Shown here in pieces: positions 4,827 to 7,519 of a DNA stretch of 7,519 nucleotides. Every line of letters starts with the position of its first letter. The first letter of the stretch is position 1. The stretch comes from Euryarchaeota archaeon UBA40 (GTDB lineage Archaea; Thermoplasmatota; Poseidoniia; Poseidoniales; Thalassarchaeaceae). The stretch is taken from contig DAYJ01000035.1 in NCBI GenBank assembly GCA_002506875.1, positions 1-7,519 on the forward strand, written 5' to 3'. A model generated the notes under the pieces. That model was not told where the DNA came from. It saw only the letters and a list, made by a program, of their open reading frames with translations, and did not search any database. A program made the position numbers and the translations under genes.

Positions 4827-7519
4827 CTACTCAACAACACGAACGATTTCCGTGCACGACGGGCATCGGAAACGGAATGGAGGCGTTTTCCCTTCTGGAA
4901 GTTTGGAACGTGTATTACAGAACGGGCAAGATGCAGCACCATCATCTCCTGGTCGGACTTCACCCTCTTCGAGAGGATCTTCCTCGGCAGGGGGTGCACT
5001 TTCATGTTCAGCAGTCATTGCTTCGATCCGGGCATCCGCACTGGCCTCAGCAGCGGCAACCTTCTCTGTAGAACGGCGGCGCGAAGTACGGAGAATTTGT
5101 AGCAGAAGCATGGCAAGGACATAGCCACCCATCAGGACGAAGATGCTAGTCATATTGTCCATCTCAGCACCAAAAGGAAGAGCGATACCCGACGGAGGGA
5201 CGGGCTCATCTTCGATGAATAGAGCTAATGGTGCCAAGGAAACTTCACCAGCACCACCATTCTCTGAAGCAGTTAGTACAACCTCGTACGTACCTTGAGA
5301 CAAACCATCGCTAACTAGGGTGAGTTCCATAGTGACACTCTCCCCAGGTGCGAGATTGTATGCAGGAATTGACGAACCAATTGGAACTACATTCCAGGTC
5401 TTTAACAGACCATTGTTGATGGCGTCACCCGTGAGTATCAGGATTCCGCTCCGGTTCGTGTTTCCAACATTTTCCACCTTGAGAAGCATGGTCAATGATT
5501 CGCCATTCTGGACAATAAGGCCACCATCATTTAGGAGAACTAAGTCGAGCAACAATGCACCATTCGCCCCAAAGGCCTCGGGTAGAGTGATTTGGCTTGT
5601 TGCTGAAGTGACTTCAGTGGGCAGATCTACTGGTCGGACATCGACGAGAACATCGTGAGCTCCCGCGATAGCGTCTGCCGGAGCGGAACAATAGATCACA
5701 ACCTCCAACGAAGAAGCCGCTGGAACATTAAGCGCAGTGTTTTGTAGAGCGCATTCGAGATCCGAGGTTACTTCAAGACGATAATCCAAAGCACGATCTG
5801 TCGGATTGAATACGATAGCTGAGAGGCTTTCGACCTCATCATCCATGACCAAAGACGATGGAGTGACAGTTAGAGTGGCAGCAAGTGACCCTGAGATTGC
5901 CTCAAAAGAAGCCGAGGAGGAATACTCTGGCCCTGTAGATGACGACGCTGCCACCACAATAGTGCCTAGAGCAGAACCCTTCACACGTAGTTCAATTTCT
6001 GTCGATTCACCTACTCCAAGCGTTACAATACTCTGGGACAACTCAGTCTGCAAGCCGTTAGGCGACTGAGTGATAGACACCTCAAACACACCCTGAGCAT
6101 TACCACCATTGGCGAGAGTGAGTTCGACGGTTGTCCAAAGATCAGCAACCACAGGAATCTCAGAAACGCCGGATGCGATGAGTGGTTTACCACGGGAATT
6201 GACGATTAGAGATACAATAAGGCGATCTGTTGCGGAAGTATCCCCAGTTGCGTCATCGGTTGAGTCCGCAGCATCTTGATGTTGGAAATCGAAGTCAAGG
6301 GAAGTATCGATTGAAGAGGAATCAACATCAGCCTCAAAGAGAACATGAAGGGTATGAGTACTCCCGGGCGCCACAGAGAATGCGTCAATCATGGGAGTGA
6401 TTGTAACGCCAGGTGGCGGGGTAGACGTCATGAAATCAACCATATTCGCCACGGTACCGAGATTCTGGACCTCAAACGATAACGTGGTCGACTCTCCGGG
6501 GTCCAAAGACACCAAAGTACCATTGATGGCACTAGCCGAAATATCAGTCCAGTGAGGATATTCCACATTCACTGAAGCATTACTGTTACCAACATTGTCA
6601 ATCGTGATGGAAGTACCGAGACGATCGGTTGAGAATACTGGTACAAACCACTCAGAGTGGAGTGACAGCGACTGAACTGAATCAAACTCCACATGAACAG
6701 GCCGTGTCATCCCACGTGGAACATGAACAGTATCTGAAGTGAACGAAATTTCAGGCATAGTCGGTGCTGAGAAGGATACGTTGAGATCCTCAGTACCATT
6801 ATTCGTCAACAAATGCGTCTGCAAAGTCACTGCACCACTCGGAAGTTGTACCGGCCCTTGAGTCAATGCTGAATCAACTTGGACTACCAGAGAGAGAGAT
6901 TCGTTGACCGCAATTGTATGCGCCAGAGGATATGTGGCATCAGATTCAGATTCATGTATGTCCAATGAAATGGTGCATGAATCGCCAACATGACTCTGAG
7001 AGAGAATATCTAATCCGATAGACCAAGTTGACTCGGATGCACCATCAACTGAAGTTATTGAATCGACAAGGCAAGCCCCAACCGTAGAGATTGAACCAGG
7101 GGCAATGGAGGGAGAAACTCCGTCTGTACCTACATCTGTAAGAGTCATTGTGAGATTACCAGAACCCCCAGGTAACCAAGCCTGTTCACTCGTAAAACTC
7201 GATTCAAAGAGATGTGTACCATTAACATCAATCACAAGAACAGTGCTCACTGAGAAATTTCCGAAGGTGCTTGCAGCGTAGAGGCGCAGGCCGTATGCGC
7301 CAGGAGCAGCATTCTGAGGAACTTCAACATGAAGATCGACGATGGTTGTTGAACCGGAGGAAAGATTCCGAACAACGGGGTCAGTCCACTGAACGGCCCA
7401 TGATGAGGCATCTAATCCAGTCGAGGGAGTATTACGGGCCATGCCCATAGACGTACCACTTCCAGAACCGGACTCCCAAGGATATGATAGGTGCGAGGTC
7501 TCGTTGAATACCGTGGCAT
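4827..7519 (-). CDS. Large surface protein with CARDB/NEW3-like modules, membrane anchor and cytoplasmic zinc ribbon; 5' end outside the window
   Basis: Function unknown. The frame is open to the right edge: 23 codons without a stop precede ATG 7448, and their sequence already looks like ectodomain (it includes an NETS glycosylation site), so ATG 7448 is internal and any signal peptide lies outside. Residues below are numbered from that Met. The ectodomain (1-765) is a series of beta-sandwich modules of the CARDB/APHP/NEW3 kind, marked by a recurring N-x-G-[NT] turn (216, 285, 329, 447, 660) and L-x-P-G-E-S strands (315-320, 699-704). An acidic Asp/Ser/Thr-rich insert lies at about 373-409. 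Twelve N-x-S/T sites, including the one before Met 7448, suit a glycosylated surface protein. A single helix (about 767-786) is followed by Arg-rich LRTSRRR (stop-transfer, inside), an Ala/Glu-rich segment likely to be helical, and CPFC...CPSC at 841-865, an MJ0042-like zinc ribbon. The TAG stop is 3 bp from the stop of convergent trmI. Confidence 0.82.
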   Translation of the reverse strand, partial: ATVFNETSHLSYPWESGSGSGTSMGMARNTPSTGLDASSWAVQWTDPVVRNLSSGSTTIVDLHVEVPQNAAPGAYGLRLYAASTFGNFSVSTVLVIDVNGTHLFESSFTSEQAWLPGGSGNLTMTLTDVGTDGVSPSIAPGSISTVGACLVDSITSVDGASESTWSIGLDILSQSHVGDSCTISLDIHESESDATYPLAHTIAVNESLSLVVQVDSALTQGPVQLPSGAVTLQTHLLTNNGTEDLNVSFSAPTMPEISFTSDTVHVPRGMTRPVHVEFDSVQSLSLHSEWFVPVFSTDRLGTSITIDNVGNSNASVNVEYPHWTDISASAINGTLVSLDPGESTTLSFEVQNLGTVANMVDFMTSTPPPGVTITPMIDAFSVAPGSTHTLHVLFEADVDSSSIDTSLDFDFQHQDAADSTDDATGDTSATDRLIVSLIVNSRGKPLIASGVSEIPVVADLWTTVELTLANGGNAQGVFEVSITQSPNGLQTELSQSIVTLGVGESTEIELRVKGSALGTIVVAASSSTGPEYSSSASFEAISGSLAATLTVTPSSLVMDDEVESLSAIVFNPTDRALDYRLEVTSDLECALQNTALNVPAASSLEVVIYCSAPADAIAGAHDVLVDVRPVDLPTEVTSATSQITLPEAFGANGALLLDLVLLNDGGLIVQNGESLTMLLKVENVGNTNRSGILILTGDAINNGLLKTWNVVPIGSSIPAYNLAPGESVTMELTLVSDGLSQGTYEVVLTASENGGAGEVSLAPLALFIEDEPVPPSGIALPFGAEMDNMTSIFVLMGGYVLAMLLLQILRTSRRRSTEKVAAAEASADARIEAMTAEHESAPPAEEDPLEEGEVRPGDDGAASCPFCNTRSKLPEGKTPPFRFRCPSCTEIVRVVE
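4854..4928 (-). other. MJ0042-like zinc ribbon domain at the cytoplasmic C-terminus of the surface protein
   Basis: Cys 841, 844, 862 and 865 (numbered from Met 7448) form CPFC-x17-CPSC. The linker contains KLPEGKTPPFRFR, and hydrophobic IVRVVE follows the second pair. This matches the MJ0042-type pattern (CPxC, LP, K-x-P, RCPxC, then a short V/I strand) and should bind one zinc ion. It is the last 33 residues of the protein and, by the positive-inside rule (RTSRRR after the helix), faces the cytoplasm. Confidence 0.75.

Noticed and set aside
4643..5005. Minus-strand open frame of 120 codons spanning the trmI 3' end and the zinc-ribbon coding region
   Set aside because: It is a frame shadow of two well-supported genes; its sequence is basic and low in structure, with no motif.
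5320..5658. Plus-strand open frame of 112 codons
   Set aside because: It is antisense to the NEW3-like modules of the right-hand gene, with no promoter, ribosome-binding site or domain.

Overview
The window looks like a piece of a planktonic marine archaeon, most likely Marine Group II (Candidatus Poseidoniales). This rests on an archaeal-type LonB protease, an archaeal-type TrmI tRNA methyltransferase, archaeal promoter and ribosome-binding signals, and two very large membrane-anchored surface proteins built from Ig-like beta-sandwich modules, one of them with calcium-binding D-x-D-G-D-G repeats next to its membrane anchor. The lineage is my inference from gene content; no rRNA or other phylogenetic marker is present.

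Layout from left to right: (1) the first 148 codons of lonB on the minus strand (446 down to the left edge), preceded by a near-perfect Shine-Dalgarno; (2) a 121-bp gap; (3) a 1114-codon minus-strand gene (3912-568) for a surface protein with a signal peptide, a thioredoxin-like CPYC domain, several Ig/cadherin-like modules, two TSP3-type repeats, one transmembrane helix and a short cytoplasmic tail; (4) a divergent promoter region of about 110 bp with a clear TATA box whose spacing predicts a leaderless transcript for the surface gene; (5) trmI on the plus strand (4023-4823); (6) only 3 bp later, the stop codon of a convergent minus-strand gene that runs off the right edge (7519-4827). That last gene encodes a second surface protein with repeated CARDB/NEW3-like modules, one transmembrane helix and a cytoplasmic MJ0042-like CxxC...CxxC zinc ribbon.

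The genes do not form an obvious pathway. LonB is a membrane-bound quality-control protease and TrmI methylates tRNA adenines, so both are housekeeping. The two giant proteins dominate the window and are its least understood part. They share an architecture (secreted modular ectodomain, single C-terminal helix, small inside domain) but differ sharply in predicted N-glycosylation: none of the 63 asparagines in the CPYC protein lies in an N-x-S/T sequon, whereas 11 of 37 do in the zinc-ribbon protein, counted by eye from Met 7448. No RNA genes, insertion sequences, CRISPR arrays or attachment sites were seen. Nearly all of the window is coding; the only sizeable gaps are 447-567 and 3913-4022.
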